From contig JASSKH010000001.1 in assembly GCA_031763025.1 (NCBI GenBank), positions 16,655,142-16,719,141 on the forward strand: a DNA stretch of 64,000 nt, given 5' to 3'. Source of the DNA: Macrocystis pyrifera. Its lineage: Eukaryota; Sar; Phaeophyceae; Laminariales; Laminariaceae. Of this stretch, positions 33,797 to 45,843 are shown piece by piece. The notes under the pieces are model-generated. The model was not told the origin of the DNA and searched no databases. It saw only the letters and a list, made by a program, of their open reading frames with translations. The position numbers and the translations under genes are program-made. Position 1 is the stretch's first letter, and each line of letters starts with the position of its first letter.

Positions 33797-34062
33797 TTTT
33801 ACAGAATTATGAGTATTTCGTGCCTATCGTACCCAATACGATGGCATGGAACACTGCTGTCCGGTTTACTGCATACGAAACAATGTAGTGTCTCTCTGAC
33901 GTATTCATAGTTGTCACCACCGAGGTTGCATCTCTCTGCAGCAGTAGGAAGAAAAATCGGCACCGACACTACAGCAAAGCAGTAGTTGTGCTGGTTGTCG
34001 GCGGGTAGGAATAATAATTTCATGTTGAGAACGCACACAAGCAGTTGTTGCGCTTCGGTGTG
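33797..34062 (+). repeat. DR-A dispersed repeat, diverged copy
   Basis: Order of blocks matches 49840-49965: GTGTCTCTCTGACGTA, GAAGAAAAATCGGCACCGAC, TTGTGCTGGTTGTCGGCGGG, then GTTGAGAACGCACAC. Confidence 0.55.
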
Positions 34063-34212
34063 CCTGGTGTATCCTTAGGTTCGCAGTCATGCTCTTGCTT
34101 GTATGTATTAATAGTGGCTTTGTTTCTTTTGCTTGCTTTTTTGTGTTGTTTGCCACACCTTCTGGGGGACATGACACTTTCTCGTTTTGGTTTTGTTTTC
34201 CCGATTTGCTTT

Positions 34213-34372
34213 CCTTAGGGCCCATCTTAACGGGGACTTTCGGCTCTTTCAATTTGACTTGATTTTTTTTTCCTAATTTAATTTAAGGGCCCATCTTATC
34301 GAGGACTTTCGGTTCTTTCAATTTGACTAGGTTTTTTTTTTCTAATTTAATTTACATGTGATTGACCGAAAT
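34213..34372 (+). repeat. Tandem duplication, ~80 bp
   Basis: GGGCCCATCTTA(A/T)CG, GGACTTTCGG and TCTTTCAATTTGACT occur twice, each followed by a T run and CTAATTTAATTTA. Confidence 0.8.
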
Positions 34373-34414
34373 TTAGTGTTCCCCGTTAAGATGGGCTCTT
34401 AGTTTCTGCCGATT

Positions 34415-34675
34415 TTCAATATTTTAGTGTATGTCGTGCTTGTCGAATCCAACACGGTGGCATGCATTCATTGGCTACTCTGCTTAGTGCACAACAATGA
34501 AGTGTCTCTGCTGTGTCGTGGTTTTGCGACCACAGAGGCTTATTATCATGATGGTTTTGTGACCACAGAGCCTGTATCCCTCTAATAATAGGATTGAAGA
34601 ATAGGCACGGACACTGGTTGTGCTGGATGTCGACGGGTACAGAGAGAATGGTTTGATGTGAAGAACACAAACAGC
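34415..34675 (+). repeat. DR-A dispersed repeat
   Basis: GAAGTGTCTCTGCTGTGTCG, TTGTGCTGGATGTCGACGGG and TTTGATGTGAAGAACACAAA in order. Confidence 0.7.
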
Positions 34676-34749
34676 AGTGCAGTCCCGAAAGGGTTAAGCC
34701 GTTCTGCTGTTGCACACCGTGCAAGGTGTTTGTACAAGCACGGTTTTCC

Positions 34750-35225
34750 ATGTCGGAAAAAAAAAAACACAACAAAAAAAATTATAAAAAAAAGCGCCGG
34801 GGGATTTATTGTTGCAAGGAAACCAATAAACGAGAAAACTTTTACCGTTTAATTTTGATTTGATACTTACAGAGACCGAAAATGTTCCCCGTTTTGATGT
34901 GAGTGTAGATCCAACACAAACTACTCTGCAGTGCAGTCCCGCTAAGCCGTTCTTTCGACCAAACGAAATCAGCACAGTACACTCAACACCCAGTGTCCGT
35001 CCTGATTCTTCATCCTGGAGAGAAACAAATTTTGTGGTCACAGATCACAGACTCGAGACAGACAAAAAAATCGCAAACGAAACTATTAATAGCCGAACGA
35101 GAGAAAAAGACCCCACCACAATCCCTCCATGTCGGAAAAAACACAACAAACCAAAGCGCCGGGATTTATTGTTGCAAGAAACCAATAAACGAAAAACTTT
35201 TACCGTAATTTGATTTGTACTTGTT
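34750..35225. repeat. Duplicated flank around an inverted DR-A remnant
   Basis: CATGTCGGAAAAAA...CACAACAAA, AAGCGCCGGG, GGATTTATTGTTGCAAG and CCAATAAACG occur at 34750-34870 and again at 35128-35222. Between them, CAGTGTCCGTCCTGATTCTT and GTGGTCACAGA are reversed DR-A blocks. Confidence 0.6.
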
Positions 35226-35516
35226 TTTTGTATTCCCCCTGTCCAAATCTCGGAAATACGTACCAGGTATTAAATAGTATACGAGTATACGTACGTATGA
35301 TACATACCAGGTGGGAAAAGTGGAATCATGATTTTTTTTCGGGCACACTGCTGTACACTAATAACATGTTCACAAAAAAACAAGGAATCACGCACCCATG
35401 AGCACAGACACTATACACAAACAAACCAAAGCACGCCCCATGGGCACATACCTGGACACATACATGATCTACACGCCAATAAAATACAAACATCTATCAA
35501 TTCCTCTAAAATATAC

Positions 35517-36459
35517 CTGAGATCTCTCCGCGCATCCCCGCAGCATGGTCCGGAACTCTCTTTCATCCAGCCCAGGGAAAATAGACTCCAGCTCCGCCCT
35601 CGCCCGCGGGTCGGCCATCACCTCATCCAGGCGCCCATCAAAGCTATCGATTAGAGCACAAATCCGCATCGCCACCTTCTTCGCCGCCGTCGGCGCTTCG
35701 CGCGGCCCCCCTCCCCCAACCCCAACCCCACCACCTCCGCCTCCCCCCCTTTCCCTCTCCACGCCCACCGCTTCAGGTCCCGGCTCCTTCAACCCGTCAG
35801 CTATCGCCGGAGACGCGCCCCGAGCCCCCCCGTCACCCCGCTCTCCTCGGTGCTGCACAATCTTTTCCACCGCATCGCACAAGGTCAGGTTGGCCGTGGG
35901 CTTGGGCCGCACATAGTGAGGTGGCGGGTCGTCAGAGGGCGCTACCGGGGGAGCGCGGGACGAGGGCCCGGGAGCGTGCACGGGCGACCGCCTGCCCCCC
36001 GCCCCGCCGAAAACCCCGCCTCCGCCGCCGCCGCGCCCCGCCATCGGTCTGTCTCGGTCGCGGGTCGGGGGCATGGGGTAAGGGTGGTGTCCAGCAGCGC
36101 CTGGAGCGTTCGGTCCTCCCATGGGAGGCGGCACATCGTAGGGGACACGCCCTGATCCTTCCCTCCCACCGCCACCCCTTCCACGTCCGTCACGAGGTCC
36201 CGGGTCACGGTCTCCGGGGTAGTAGCGCGCTGCTGCTGCTCGTAGTAGTCCCCACCGCCACCGCCGCCACCACCACCAGTAACGCCGACAGCCCGTTGCC
36301 TGCCATCCCTCCCCACCGCTGCCGCCGCTGCCGCCGCCGCGGCAGCAGCAGCCGCAGCCGCAGCAGCAGTAGACGTGGCTTTTCCGTCAACGATCGTCGG
36401 GCCGCCGACGCCACCAACGCGCTCATCGCCGCCCATGGGGCTCTGCGAGGCGTGATGCC

Positions 36460-36506
<47 letters not shown>

Positions 36507-37044
36507 GGGTGGTGTTGCTGTTGTTGGTGGTGGCGGCGCTGTGACCACCCTGGGGGGGGACCACCACCCTCGCCCCCCCACCCCCCCTACCGTCTCCGCC
36601 ACCCCGACCGCCTTCACCAGCGCCTCCTCCTTGACGCCCGCGCCCGCCCCCCCGGCCGCCGCTGGGCGAAGAGTAGTGCGGGAAAATGCTACCGTCGTCG
36701 ACATCCTCATCCACGGGGTACCCCTGTCTGCCACCGTCGGCCACGGCAGGATGGCCGCGCCGCACCCCCTCGGCCCCGCGAGGATCACCTCTGGAGTACT
36801 GGTAAGGGTCCCCGTAGCCGTGTGGACGGGCGTGGGGGTGACCGTGAGAGCGGGGGGGCGGTGGGTAGTAGCGGTCCCTAGACCCGCCGTCGCTTGGCTC
36901 CCAGGGGGGTTGTTGGGGCATGCTTCCGGCTGTGGCGGCGGCTCCGGGGGGCGTGGGGGAGGGCCGGATCGGAGGGGAGGGACTGGAGACGGTCATCTTG
37001 GGCGCCTTCCGTCCGTCGTGGCCATTTTCGGCACCGCTCTCTCC
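35517..37044 (-). CDS. RWP-RK gene, exon 3: Gly/Pro/Gln-rich region ending in a repeat motif
   Basis: The acceptor ATCGTGCAG (37045) opens GESGAENGHDGRKAPKMTVS, and the donor CAG|GTATAT closes after ...GCAERSQ. Visible segments in order: Pro/His/Tyr-rich (GHPHARPHGYGDPYQYSRGD), Gly-rich, a Gln tract from (CTG)15 on the + strand, polyAla, Gly-rich, then VRPKPTANLTLCDAVEKIVQ and a final structured unit RLDEVMADPRARAELESIFP. That unit matches one at the end of exon 2. The length is 3n+1 and the likely coding frame moves by one twice, near the G/C-rich runs at about 36560 and 36220. A 41-nt GT..AG stretch at the first site is a possible micro-intron; homopolymer indels are the simpler explanation. 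Confidence 0.6.
36461..36505 (-). repeat. (CAG)15 tract in exon 3
   Basis: Fifteen CTG on the + strand. On the coding strand it gives polyGln in the frame continuing to WHHASQSPMGGDERVGG, and polySer in the upstream frame, so it lies at a frame transition. Confidence 0.9.
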
Positions 37045-37354
37045 CTGCACGATCATCATATCACGGCAATGAAACGCCAGGGATACACCGATGTATTGCG
37101 TATTAAACATACAAATATTCAAATATTTCACTGCCATGTTCATGCAATTTGATTTTCGGAATGTTCATGACATTTTGGAAGGTTAATATTCCTGATATTA
37201 TCCTATTAATAAAAAATCAGCACTAACTGCTGTACCTGGTACGATAGACGTCAATTATACTACAAATAGAAACTGTTATCAGAATACTAAACATAATTTT
37301 TATATGCGCGAAACACATCGAAAGAGGACAAAAAAAATGACGAAATATGTGTGT

Positions 37355-37600
37355 ATGTATCATACGGACTTTTTTGCAAATCAGCATTTTTTTCTCTTTC
37401 GGCCGGGGGTCTTTTTTCGTGCTCTCGGCCGCGGGGAGAGGCCCGCGTGCAAATACAAATGGCTCAAGTTTGGACATCGGCCGAGGTCCGTGACGCGTGC
37501 TATGGGGGCTCAAAATCGCGAAACAATCTTTTAAATAGCAAGTAACTACGGCATCCGTTTCCGTCGATCCAGAGCCTGCCTGCCAGGACAATGCAGACCC
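37355..37600 (+). repeat. DR-B dispersed repeat, copy 2
   Basis: Block order GGACTTTTTTGCAAATCAGC, CTCGGCCGCGGGGAGAGGCC, GAGGTCCGTGACGCGTGCTA, GCCTGCCAGGACAATGC as at 19735-19985. Confidence 0.7.
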
Positions 37601-37865
37601 TCCTGAAGAGCAACTATTTACAATCAAAAATCTATACCAGGTAGGTTAATTAAATAAGCCCTGCACTTTTGCTTCAAAGCACTTACAGTCTTACAGCACG
37701 AGTCGTAAAGTGTTGATGGCGGATCTCCCCAAGTCTAAGGGAGCTATTTATGCACTCTGATTGACCAAGGGAGGTTTGAAGAGTCACTATCACGGTGCTC
37801 CAGCAGCCAAATTGCGGCTTCGAGGTTGCGTTTCGATTATAGCGGGGATGTCTCTTGACCCTTGC

Positions 37866-37945
37866 AGAACCGCAGTCCAGTCTTGGGGACAAACCAGTCA
37901 AATTTGAAGTAGTTTGTCCCCGAAACGGGACAGCGGTTCTAAAGG
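37866..37945. mobile_element. Foldback element family 2
   Basis: AGAACCGCAGTCCAGTCTTG pairs with CGAAACGGGACAGCGGTTCT around GTCAAATTTGAAGTAG. Confidence 0.8.
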
Positions 37946-38174
37946 GGACAAACGTAAAATGTTTCTGCCGCAAGGACCCATAAGCACGTTTTGTTTATTA
38001 TGTTGCTCTAATTCATTGGAGAATAAGCTTTCCGGGCCGTAATCCGGCTTCATTGGTTGGGGGTGCTGGTTTCAGACGCCCATTCTATTAATAGAATATA
38101 TTATATTATATTATATTAATAGCGCGAGTTGCGAGAGCTCTCGGCATTCGCGAGGTGTAACTGTCTCCGAGAAA

Positions 38175-38530
38175 AAAAAAGTCAAAAAGAAGAAAAAACA
38201 GGCCAAAAGCCGGGTTCGGGACGAAACAGAAAGATTTCTCATGTCCGTGAAAGCGCGGAAAGCGCTTCTTCTCGCCATTCTATATCTAGAGCAGTCGACA
38301 AGTGTAAATCCATTTACTACCGCTGCTGCTGTATCAACAGTATTCAAGAAAGCCGTTATGATATTGGTGAGCGGAAATCAGATCGGACAAGATCGCCCTG
38401 CACGGACCGGACCATATGACATGTTCGGTTGGTTGGGTGAAACGGATCAATTTCTATTGGCCTCTCTAAATTCAAAATTTAAATCCTTGGTTTCTGATTT
38501 GAGCGTCACGACAGGTACCGTAATCTCATA
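38175..38530 (+). pseudogene. Possible coding remnant inside intron 2
   Basis: A + frame reads a Lys-rich start, RVRDETERFLMSVKARKALL, LAILYLEQSTSVNPFTTAAA and DMFGWLGETDQFLLASLNSK, ending at TAA 38529-38531. Composition and lack of repeats look protein-like, perhaps a fragment of a transposase or retroelement protein. No diagnostic motif was seen. Confidence 0.3.
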
Positions 38531-39282
38531 ACACTACAGCAGTAACATTGTATTAATATTATTAATAAAACGTGATGATTCCACGATTCGACTGCAGACG
38601 TGGGGGTGAAGCAAAAAAACTACTGAAAACTACTGATGTTGCTGTTCGGTAGGGTATTGATAGTAAGATCGCATTGGACGTACTGCAAGTACTATTATTA
38701 ATAATACTCATGCTGTGTGATACATATGATACTATGAATATTAATATGGTACAGCTGTTGTTGCGGTGGTGGTCTTGTTCTGGCTGTATTCTGTTCTTCG
38801 TCTTTTCTTATGCCTAGTACTGGCGCACGGGACGGGCCCGCGGTGTAGTGGGTGGACCTACAGCAGCAGTAGTGACTACTATTAATAACACTAAGGTCAC
38901 ACGCTTTTGAGTCCAGCCAAGGCTTCTACAGTAGCAGTAGTGCATTTTTTTTTGCAGAAAGCGACAGCGTGAGTATGCGAAAAAAGTCGATGCTAGTGGA
39001 CGAGGCAAGAAAATGCTGGATTCTTCCAGCGATAAAAACCAAGTGAGTGGGGAAAGGGGGGGGAGCGCCCGCTATGTGAATCCGGATTTGAATTACTACT
39101 GCGAGTGGGGATAATAAATGGGGTGGAGAACCGAAAAAAACAAAACAAAAAAGTACGTGTACGAGCATGTATGTACGTGTTTCGGTGTGCAAATACATGA
39201 TGTGAGTGTTCGTAGTTTTGACCATACCACAATGCCACACAATGATATTCAGTGTTTTTCTAGCATGCTTTACGTACTAATA

Positions 39283-39381
39283 CGGGGGTCCATAGTTAAC
39301 GGGACCAAATTTTGCTAGTAAAAATAGGTAAATATATAGATTTTTACGTTTACCATAGGTTCTATTAACTATGGACCCCCG
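39283..39381 (-). mobile_element. MITE family 1
   Basis: TA|CGGGGGTCCATAGTTAACGG to TTAACTATGGACCCCCG|TA. Confidence 0.92.
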
Positions 39382-40764
39382 TAATATTACAAATGCTATA
39401 TATATGAAAACAAAACATACCAGTTACAGAGCAGTAGCGAGAAAAAAAAACAACTCTAAAAATCAAAGCGACGTGCAGCAGTAATGTAAGAAAATACCGC
39501 AACAAAGCTCGATACGTGATTTAAACCAAACACGTGTTTAACAACGCGCTATTAATATGTATGTATCTACTGTAGTTTCGCGGGTGCGGTGTTCGGATCA
39601 ATACTCAAGCCACCCGACTACACTGGTATAGCATTCAATGTCGCATGCTAAATACCTATTGACAAGGGGTATGGTATTGGGGCTGTCTCTTATGTATAAA
39701 AAATGACCCATGGAGATTGACGCTCAGAAGTTCAAGAGTCGATTTTGTACAACGTTTTGAGCTGAAAACGACCTACAGTAACTTGAATTCAGGGCCACCA
39801 ATCTATCGGTGCACTCTTTGCTAGACGTGCGTCACCTTGCTCGCCCCTGCCGACCCGGGCAGTGGCGGCCTCGGCCGGGCCCGCTGCGTGAAATGTGGAG
39901 CGCACTGAAATCGGATTTTTGGTCAAATTGTCTCAACTTTCTACTCCTACGTTCAAATACATTTACACATATTAACAATCGGCATCCGATATCGGCATAC
40001 TCGGCATGCTCCGCCGAAAAGGAATTTTCACAGCAGTAAGCAAGAGCTTCATGCGGTGTATTCTGAGTTTTAATCGAGGCTTCGACGCTAGGCATCACCG
40101 TATATTTGATTTTAATTTCCTTTCCGGACTGGCTGTGGACTTTACATTCACAAGGGTTTTGTATAATGCGACAATTCTCAAGTGCGGCTGTTGCTGCATA
40201 CGACTACCACGTACGGACATACTTCAATTCAACTACGAGTACTGCTGGTGTACTGCTGTTGCCGTCATCCAACGAGTAGTGTATACAGCAGTACAGCGTG
40301 TGAAGACAAAAACAAAAAATGCTCAAATTGTCGACACAATACAATAAACAAAAACAAAGAAACAGAAGCGAATCAACGGCTACCAAACACAACGCGGCCG
40401 ATCCGGAGCGTGACACTTGATGGCGAAGGCGAAACAAGAACAAGATTCCGGCAGTCTTGCCGTCAACAAGACCGCTGTGCCATGATATACGGATATGCTG
40501 ACGGACGGTTTAGAGCTGTCTCCCCCGCTGCCGTACGGACGTGCGGTTAACATTCAAGAATAATGAGGTGCTTTCCGTTTTTTACGCGTACGCACCATAT
40601 ACACGTGAGACACCGTTCTAGTGGTACACGCAAAAATAAGAAACACGAACAGAACAGCTCGTGTTTTATTCTTTTTTGGGGGCTACCCACCTTTTTTTTT
40701 TTTTTTTCGTTTTTTTTCTTGTTTTTCGGCATCATGTCATTGCTATGCTGCTCAAGTAGTGGAG

Positions 40765-40915
40765 CCCCATCTCCTTCAGGAAGCAGAGCAGACCCGGGCC
40801 CTCAAGGAGGAGGTTACGGCCTCTTTCCTAGAGGCCAAGAAGGCCCAACAAGCAGTCGAGGCAGCCATCTACGCTCGATCTCCGACTTGGAAACAGGCCA
40901 CGCGGAGGAATTAAG
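40765..40915 (+). pseudogene. Possible coding remnant, two overlapping frames
   Basis: After a long T-rich tract, one frame gives EEVTASFLEAKKAQQAVEAA ending at TAA 40912-40914. An overlapping frame gives GSHLRSISDLETGHAEELRW and stays open to 41025. Neither is recognised. Confidence 0.2.
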
Positions 40916-41384
40916 ATGGGCCGAGAACTGCGGGATTTGGGCACCGCCCGTCGCGATGCTGTTCGTCGTGGACAACAACGTTTTTTATCGTGTTCTACGT
41001 ATTATGGTTCTCCTATTAATAGAATAGTGCCAGGTGGACATAAATGACGGCTTGATGTGAACAACACATTGGTACACACATTGCGCACGTGTGTCACACC
41101 CGTATCTCTTGTTTTTTCTTCGGGTCATCCCATCATCTATCGTTCTGTCATTAAATTCTCCAGATGCCTCATTTTCGTGACTCGGAACCGGGGTATACAG
41201 CAGGCGCTCCTCCCCTCTCCCCGTACGGTGCATGCCTTCATGTGTGTGTATCGCGACATGGGCTCCGCATTTTCTTCCCTCCTCGACTCGCGTCCAGCCG
41301 TGCATACACACGTGACGACCCTTTCTGCGTCCATTTGTAGACCAGAAAAGGTATCTCGGAAGGGGAGGCTTGCACTTGCGAAAT

Positions 41385-41452
41385 TGACCTTCATGTAGTT
41401 GAGAGGCTTACCACTAGACCACCTGGGGAAGCCGGCATGTCATTGCCTATTC
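41385..41452 (-). repeat. tRNA-like SINE-head fragment
   Basis: On the minus strand, GGCTTCCCCAGGTGGTCTAG followed by TGGTAAGCCTCTCAACTACA resembles the 5' half of a tRNA (A box TGGTCTAGTGGTAAG). No good B box follows. Confidence 0.35.
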
Positions 41453-41779
41453 TGCTCTTTGCGGTGTACGCTGCTGTAATAATATCGTTGTCTCGCACCG
41501 GTGCATGGTACGTACTGGACCACAAAGATTCTGCATACAATACGTGACACCAGTTGAGAATCTCCAATTTTAGCAAAGGGCTCGTGGCTTATTGCGACGC
41601 CAACGTTGAACATATGCAATATTATGTCATTTTATACCTGGTAGGATTTATAGTGCTGTTCCTGCCTGAGTACAAAAAGTTTATATAGATACAAATGCTT
41701 ATATAGCTGCAACTTGTTAAATTTCGAAAAGCAGCCTCAAATTCTTAAAACTCCCAAATTATTGACACATGTCGCGCAC

Positions 41780-41985
41780 TACTTGCATCGCGCTAGGCTG
41801 TAGGATGAAGAATCAACACGGCAACAGGATATGCTGGATGTTCATGGTTGGAAGAACGGTTTCAAGTTGAACGTGAAGAATCAGCACGTACACTGGGACA
41901 CTGGGTGCGCTGGATGTCGACGGGTAGAATGTAGAATAAGTAAAAAAAAGGTATAATGTGAAGACAACACACCGCAGGAGCAGCC
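41780..41985 (+). repeat. DR-A fragments
   Basis: GGATGTCGACGGGTAGAATG and ATAATGTGAAGACAACACAC with two partial copies of TGAAGAATCA.CACG. Confidence 0.5.
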
Positions 41986-42334
41986 AGCAGGACGTTTGAT
42001 TCGCTTTTTAGCTTTTCACACCATCACCCACCGGGAAGTACCTGGTAGCAAAAATACTCTGATGACCTCATGATTGATGATGAATTACACAAAACAAACG
42101 CACCAGCTATTAATACTACGTACAGTATCAGGTAGGGTAATACAGACACTGCTCATAGAAATGCATTATATAATTCTATTCACGTCACTATATCACAGGT
42201 GCGTGGTGTCTACTTAAGATATTGCAGCAAGTAGGCGGCCGGTCTTATATTATATGGAGCGATTTTTTTTTTTAACGAACTGCGCAACCTTTCGTAGTGA
42301 AACTAAAGACCCTCCTGAAGTCCAGTTGTATAGT

Positions 42335-42560
42335 GGGTGTTGTTTCACATTAAACCGTTCACCCGTCCACATCCAGACTCAGGCCAGAGTGCCCGGGCTG
42401 ATCCATTATTCTAAAGAGAAACAAGCTCTGTGGTCACAAAACTTCGACACAGATATCAATGCTGCGAGAGAAGGAAAAAAGACAATGCACTGCCATGTTA
42501 TCGTATCGATACGAAAAACGCAACATACACACACCAGCAAGCCTGTTGTGCATTCAAAGA
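42335..42560 (-). repeat. DR-A, reversed
   Basis: TTTCACATTAAACCGTTCAC, CGTCCACATCCAGACTCAGG, and GCTCTGTGGTCACAAAACTT are the reverse of DR-A blocks. Confidence 0.6.
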
Positions 42561-43784
42561 GGGTAACACGAAATACACAGAAAGAAATAAAAATAATAAC
42601 AAAAGAAAGATAAAGGCTGCACTGCGGCTGGATTACAATAAGACTATTAACATTAATTAATACGAAACAACAGCCGTCGACATGATGTCAACTATAATAC
42701 CAATGACTGATGTTGTGTATCACAAAAAAGAGCAGAACACGACATAGCAGAGTCAGCGCAACGCTGGGCCGGCTGGTTCCAAGTAATAGGTTCTGCGTGC
42801 GCGTGCGTGCGCTCGGGGCCTCTGAAAATCCGAGGACAACAATAATCTAACAAGTACGTATCGAGTGCAATTGAACCAGTACGAATACTACAGAGTTGTA
42901 GTCAGTATCATGGTATATATACCATGTCGCACCTTCTACATACGCTACAACCACAGCACTCATACGGTATGTATCTACCATGTGTAAAACAGAATAAGCT
43001 CTTTCTTGTCTGCAGATCTTATGTAGAGCTCTCTGCGCATGAGACATGAGACCCGTAAGTACCACGCACCGCTAATGATGCACCTGTACAGCAGTATCTA
43101 ATATTAATACCAGTATTACTAGTAAATAGCTGCAGTCACACATTGTAACATGATTTCACCCCGAGTCAAATTGTAGTATAAATATAATACCGGCTACCGC
43201 CGTATATTACGAACGGAGCCGTGACCACGAGGTTCCTCTGTACCGGGAATATAATAAGAGTGCGTATCATAAATATCTTGACAAGTACGTCATGTAATAT
43301 AATATCATACGAGTGTTACGAGTTTGTATGATCACAATATCATAATACGATGTTTGAAGCAGACAGGGGTCAATCAAGGTCCGCTTCAAGGATACCTGGT
43401 ACATATAATACCTGGATACCTGGTCTCAAGATAACAGCTTCATTTCACTTGAAAAAACTTCTCGGCCATGGTGTGGAAGTATGAAAGTGCACTGGGGACT
43501 GATCGCAATCACATGCCACGTCGTGCCAGTATCTACTTCGTGTTGTTTGATATCAGACCCCAGACCACATATATACAGGCGAGCCAGTTGTGCTCATCGT
43601 AGAATTTTACAGTTCTCGTTCCTACTCCAGAATAATACTCCTATCCACACCCAAAAGCAAAAAAAAGTGAGAACCGGATAGATCTTTGTACAGTACGGGT
43701 TCGTACGTACAAAGTACGGTACACAGCAGCACGGCAGTAGTACCAAAAAAATAATAAGAATCGGAAAAAAAAAAAATACTATCG

Positions 43785-43883
43785 CGAGGGACTATAGTAA
43801 ATAGGACCTACGCTATACATAAAAACCTATATATTTACCTATTTTTACTAACAGTATTTGGTCCTACTTACTATGGTGCCCCG
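43785..43883 (+). mobile_element. MITE family 1
   Basis: CGAGGGACTATAGTAAATAG to TTACTATGGTGCCCCG, with TATC/TCTT flanks (TA lost). Confidence 0.8.
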
Positions 43884-44680
43884 TCTTATTAATAATAATT
43901 AAAAACAGCAGTACCTCGTGGTTTTTATTACACAGCAGCAGTTTACGTACCAGGTATGCACGAACACGAGCTCTGTACTCGTACTCGTACCACTGCTGCT
44001 GTATAATAACCATACTGGTTTTTGTTCGTAAATATAGTTGTACGAATGCCGTGCGTGCGTGTACAGGCGAAAAAGCAACCAAGCCAGCACAAGTGGGAAC
44101 CTTCGCCAGTACAAACCTCTACAAGTGTGAAACTTGAGAAATATCGGAACGTGTGTAAGCTGGTAGCAGGTAGCAGCAAAAATGAAGAAGAAATCGAAAA
44201 GACGAAAAAGCACGTACCATTTTATACCGGCATACCTGGTATGATATGAGTACTACTGCTGCTGCGGATACATATCAATAAGTTCTTGAGTACGTGGTCG
44301 GTTCTGTACTCTGGATTGGTACGTATTAATAGTAATACAAGTCCGGACTACCGGGTACAGCGGACTAACGACAGAGCAGAAATGTTAGGTGACGGTGGGG
44401 CCGCTGGAACAAGCCCTTTCGTACAAATGAGGTTATTATATACGAGTACTGCTGTACGTATGAAATCGATACGATATGAGGTCTCGGGCTGTCGGGTATC
44501 TCCTGGCTCTGTCTTGGAGGTGACGACAAAAAAGTCGAAATCAATCAGGGACGCATCGGCCCGAAAATCTACTGGTACGACGACGCAACACACAGCAGCA
44601 AGAAAACGCAAGGGCTAGAATTCAATGAACACCTGAACGACCCCAGTATTTACCTTACGTGCAGCGTATCTAAACGCTCT

Positions 44681-44683
<3 letters not shown>

Positions 44684-44710
<27 letters not shown>
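44684..44710 (+). repeat. (CAG)9 microsatellite
   Basis: Nine CAG units in intron 2. Confidence 0.85.
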
Positions 44711-44712
<2 letters not shown>

Positions 44713-45843
44713 TCCGGACAGAGTGCACGCGCCAGGTCTATCCGCGTGCTGAATGTATCAGATGCTGCTCGTTGCTCTGTACACACTCTTACATGATATT
44801 AATAGAACGTACTCATACTTGCTGTAGACTTCGTATTAATAGCAGGTGCCACAACACACAAGTGCAACCACGCGTACCTGTACAAGTATTAATAGTTGTG
44901 AGCATGTGTCTGCATGTGAACAACCAACACACGCGCACTTACCATTGATACTGCTGTACCAGGTAAAAGACAGGTTCTACGTGGTCAGTAGTACGACGTA
45001 TGATGCGAGCACGAACGAAACAACAATGATCAGGAAAAGAACAGCAGGGAAATCAGATACCAAAATGATCAAATTCTAAATCATGGCTCCTTGCCTGCTT
45101 TGATTCTTGTGCGAGGATCGAACGACAGTAACAACAAGAAGAATAGAATTCTCGGACGACGGCAAGCCCTCTTGTTTTGCTTTTGCTTATTTATTTGAAT
45201 GTAATACCGGGTATAAAAATAACAGGACAAACACAAGAGGCAAAAAGTACGGGAAAAACGAAAATCGAAAGAGAGAACGAGAAAAATAGAAAACCATCCT
45301 CCAAATGCTCGTACCACTGTATAGAAATGTAAGGATCGTTTCATGATTCATATTCATAGAAAATGGTACTTATATTTACGGACGTAATGGGACACAAAAA
45401 GTACCTGTATTGTTCAATAAACAAGTCCCCAAAACGGAGCGGATAAAAAATGACAAGGAACAGGGAGGAAAAGCGATCGCCCCGACAGCGGAGAGTGGGG
45501 CAGGCATATAGCACGACGCAAGCCGAGCTGGCGAGCACGATGGGTAATTGTCCCGGCCTCTCGAAGGCCGGCAGGAGGCCCAAAAAGAACGCAACGGGTG
45601 AGCTTCAAAGAAACTATACACGCCTGGAGATCATATCGTATCAGTTGAGGGTCATTCATTATTATTGCGCTTCGAAGAAATTATTGCGCAGCAACAGAGG
45701 CACCAGGAGCACACGAGATGCACCGTCGTGATGGCCTTGAAACTTGGAATGACCCTACCCACACCGCCCCGAGAGCCACGCTCGCGGAACAGATCGAACG
45801 TATACTATGACACCCACCCCTCCCCTCCAACACGCGCACGCAC

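Larger units (their letters stand above)
31777..35516 (-). other. Intron 3 of RWP-RK gene (3.7 kb)
   Basis: Runs from donor TCTCAG|GTATAT to acceptor TTTTCCAG. It holds a foldback element, one SINE, three DR-A segments and local duplications. 31.8-32.8 kb shows nothing recognisable. Confidence 0.7.
37045..45843 (-). other. Intron 2 of RWP-RK gene (8.8 kb)
   Basis: Donor GAG|GTGCGTGCG to acceptor GTGCAG. It contains DR-B, two MITEs, one foldback, DR-A segments, a tRNA-like piece and two doubtful coding remnants. 44.7-45.8 kb holds no recognised element. Confidence 0.6.
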
